Positions 62,482 to 64,000 of a stretch of DNA of 64,000 nucleotides are shown here, piece by piece (within the stretch, counting starts at the first letter, position 1; the number at the start of each line of letters is the position of its first letter). The notes below the pieces were generated by a model. The model saw only the letters and a program-made list of their open reading frames with translations. It searched no databases and was not told the origin of the DNA. The stretch spans positions 1 through 64,000 of the forward strand of contig NZ_BPET01000028.1 in the NCBI RefSeq assembly GCF_019654915.1. The letters run 5' to 3'. Made by a program: the position numbers and the translations under genes. This DNA comes from Shewanella sp. MBTL60-007 (GTDB taxonomy: Bacteria; Pseudomonadota; Gammaproteobacteria; Enterobacterales; Shewanellaceae).

Positions 62482-64000
62482 TAAAATTATCACTCATCAG
62501 TGGGCGGTTAGATGCAACTAGCCCAGTTGGAATTTCTTTTATAAAAAATCCAAATCGGGCGATTCTAAGGTTTGAGCAACCATGGTTGAATGCTGAATCC
62601 CCCGTAACCATCGAGCACCCTAAAAACCCGAACAGAGTTGTGCTTAGATTTTCTGAATCTTGGGGCAACTTACGTTCGCCAATTAAGATAAGGTTTGAGG
62701 GCGAGCAGCCACCACAGCCGCCAATCCGTGATGGCGGCATAGGGCTCGATATTGTGCTGGCTTGGCTGGAACCATTACAGACCGAGGCACAATTGGCAGT
62801 GGTAGGCCATACCGATAGAGTCGCTAATCAATATCAACTCGATTGGTTAGCAGATATTGCCACGCAGCAGCAAATAGCCTTGGGTTGGCACTTGGGGCCG
62901 CTGCACAATGCAAATATCAGCCTGCCGTTATTGCTGGGCGCTCAGCAACAGCAAGTGAACCGTTTTGCTTGGGCCTTGCCTGTATTGCACCAATCAATCA
63001 CCTCGGTTGATTGGTTAAGCCTTGAAACAGTCGAGGCTAGTGTGCAGGCGGCGTGGGCGATAACGGCCACTTATCAGCTTGACACCCCACTAAGCTTTGA
63101 TAATGCTGAGCAGGTCGATGTACAGCTTGCGCTTAGTTATCTTGTAATGGGCAGTGATATCAATCAGCAACTAGCAATCGTTTGGGGACCACATCAAGCG
63201 AGGTGGATTTGCTCAACTAAGTACCGACCGCCAGCGGTGGGTTTATTTAGCGTTCGCTTTAGCGAGTCAGCGCTTGATAATGCTCAGCAGCCAATCACCT
63301 TAAGGTTTACCGAGTCAGACCGATATTGTTATTTCGATGATGGCGGTGGCTTGGTCGATGGCAACCCATCACTACCCGACCTTGATTTTAAGGTACCCAT
63401 TGAACCTCAGATCCGTAGGGCTTATTTAATGCAGCCAACCTTAACGTGTACCCGAGTCAGTGACTCACTCGCCATAGTGCTAGATAGCGTCAGCTTTAGC
63501 GACAGCCGCAGCCAATACGCGCAATCGGTTAACCTGCAATTTAGCAGTGCTATCGATGCCAGTAACGCAGAAAATGAATTACTGTTGATTGATATCAATG
63601 GCTATGAGTTTTTTGCGTTAGCAGAGCAGCCATCAACTCGCTCAGCCTTTGGCACTGCCAGCTATAGCAGTGCAGGCCGTAGCCGTTCGGCGCTGCTTTC
63701 AACCCCATGGCGAGCGCCAATCAGTTATACCAATGATGTAGCTCGCTCATTCGCGGGCTTGCTGGGTGATCTGCTCACTAACTCGGGTTGGTCGATAGAG
63801 CTTGTTGGTATTACTGATTTTACGGTACCGGCTGGGGCGTTCTCTATCATGGGTAAATCACCCATCGATGCCGTGAGTGAGGCTTGCGCTCAAATAGGCT
63901 GCATGGTGATCCCCGATGAGTTTGCCAGTAAGTTGAGCATTGTGCCGCGCTGGCCCACTTCACCTTGGGCCATGGATAGCGCCATTGCCGATATTAATAT
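62478..64000 (+). CDS. Large tail hub or receptor-binding protein, cut by window end
   Basis: It starts at ATG 62478 in an ATGA overlap; 507 codons are visible and the frame is still open at the end. The first 120 residues repeat an NPNR-x-x-LRF-E-x-W motif (NPNRAILRFEQPW and NPNRVVLRFSESW), which returns as VRFSESALDN and LRFTESD near 255-275. The later part (about 310-500) has the pattern of tail hub proteins (LLDLLTNSGWSIELVG-like and KSPIDAVSEACAQIGC). It is probably the central tail-tip protein. Confidence 0.7.
   Translation, partial: MIKLSLISGRLDATSPVGISFIKNPNRAILRFEQPWLNAESPVTIEHPKNPNRVVLRFSESWGNLRSPIKIRFEGEQPPQPPIRDGGIGLDIVLAWLEPLQTEAQLAVVGHTDRVANQYQLDWLADIATQQQIALGWHLGPLHNANISLPLLLGAQQQQVNRFAWALPVLHQSITSVDWLSLETVEASVQAAWAITATYQLDTPLSFDNAEQVDVQLALSYLVMGSDINQQLAIVWGPHQARWICSTKYRPPAVGLFSVRFSESALDNAQQPITLRFTESDRYCYFDDGGGLVDGNPSLPDLDFKVPIEPQIRRAYLMQPTLTCTRVSDSLAIVLDSVSFSDSRSQYAQSVNLQFSSAIDASNAENELLLIDINGYEFFALAEQPSTRSAFGTASYSSAGRSRSALLSTPWRAPISYTNDVARSFAGLLGDLLTNSGWSIELVGITDFTVPAGAFSIMGKSPIDAVSEACAQIGCMVIPDEFASKLSIVPRWPTSPWAMDSAIADIN

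Larger units (their letters stand above)
28535..64000. mobile_element. Lambdoid prophage integrated in dusA (left part)
   Basis: From the dusA break to the window end the genes are phage: early methyltransferases, repressor/Cro switch, O and P replication genes, integrase, lysis cassette, terminase, portal, capsid and long-tail proteins. Gene order from the terminase to the tape measure follows lambda (Nu1-A-W-B-C/E-decoration-Z-U-V-H). The right end with attR is not in the window. All modules look intact apart from one frameshifted small gene. Confidence 0.96.

Noticed and set aside
28535-64000. Mu-like transposable phage
   Set aside because: There is no transposase A/B pair; integration is in dusA with a tyrosine integrase, and packaging genes are GpA-type.

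Overview
The window comes from a gammaproteobacterium of the Shewanella type. It has two parts: about 28 kb of ordinary chromosome, then the left 35 kb of an integrated lambdoid (long-tailed, cos-type) prophage that runs off the right edge. The genus call rests on an OmcA/MtrC-family decaheme lipoprotein, a periplasmic S46 peptidase, and proteins typical of marine gammaproteobacteria. It is an inference, not a database match.

Chromosome, 1-28.5 kb. A 14-bp minisatellite sits at the left edge. Then come degS and degQ (envelope proteases) and zapG on the minus strand, followed by zapE, rplM-rpsI, a YjeT-like gene with purA, a Sel1 protein, rnr-rlmB, a secreted prolyl oligopeptidase, a DUF481 protein, rpsF-priB-rpsR-rplI, an S46 dipeptidyl peptidase, dnaB, alr, a BamA-like outer-membrane barrel, a solitary decaheme cytochrome, and two overlapping LysR regulators divergent from that cytochrome. 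Most units end in clear hairpin terminators. A 9-bp repeat tract and a REP-like palindrome lie after rplI.

Junction. The first 20 codons of dusA (tRNA-dihydrouridine synthase A) are present at 28460 and then run into foreign DNA and a stop. The prophage is therefore integrated in the 5' end of dusA; only attL is visible.

Prophage. A leftward early operon (29.1-35.3 kb) encodes a C5-cytosine and an N6-adenine methyltransferase, a PrtN-like and a PapB/KorA-like regulator, and several unknown proteins. The immunity region (35.3-37.5 kb) has a CI-like repressor without a protease domain, a Cro-like protein and matching operators ACAAGT-N3-ACTTGT on both flanks. Between them sit three rightward genes for a repeat peptide and two membrane proteins. 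A rightward operon follows: a zinc-finger gene that needs a -1 frameshift, a coupled leader peptide, O-like and P-like replication proteins with iterons inside the O gene, a tyrosine integrase, small regulators and unknown proteins. A G-rich hairpin at 43.03 kb may be cos. Lysis genes are a SAR-type endolysin, nested Rz/Rz1 spanins and an S21-like holin. Morphogenesis genes are TerS, TerL (GpA), gpW, portal, a fused ClpP-protease/major capsid protein, decoration and joining proteins, Z, U and V tail proteins, a tape measure and tail-tip proteins, the last cut by the window end.

The most unusual observations are the frameshifted zinc-finger gene, the cargo genes inside the immunity region, the iteron origin, the repeated operators, two terminators inside the structural operon, and the absence of a tail-assembly chaperone pair.
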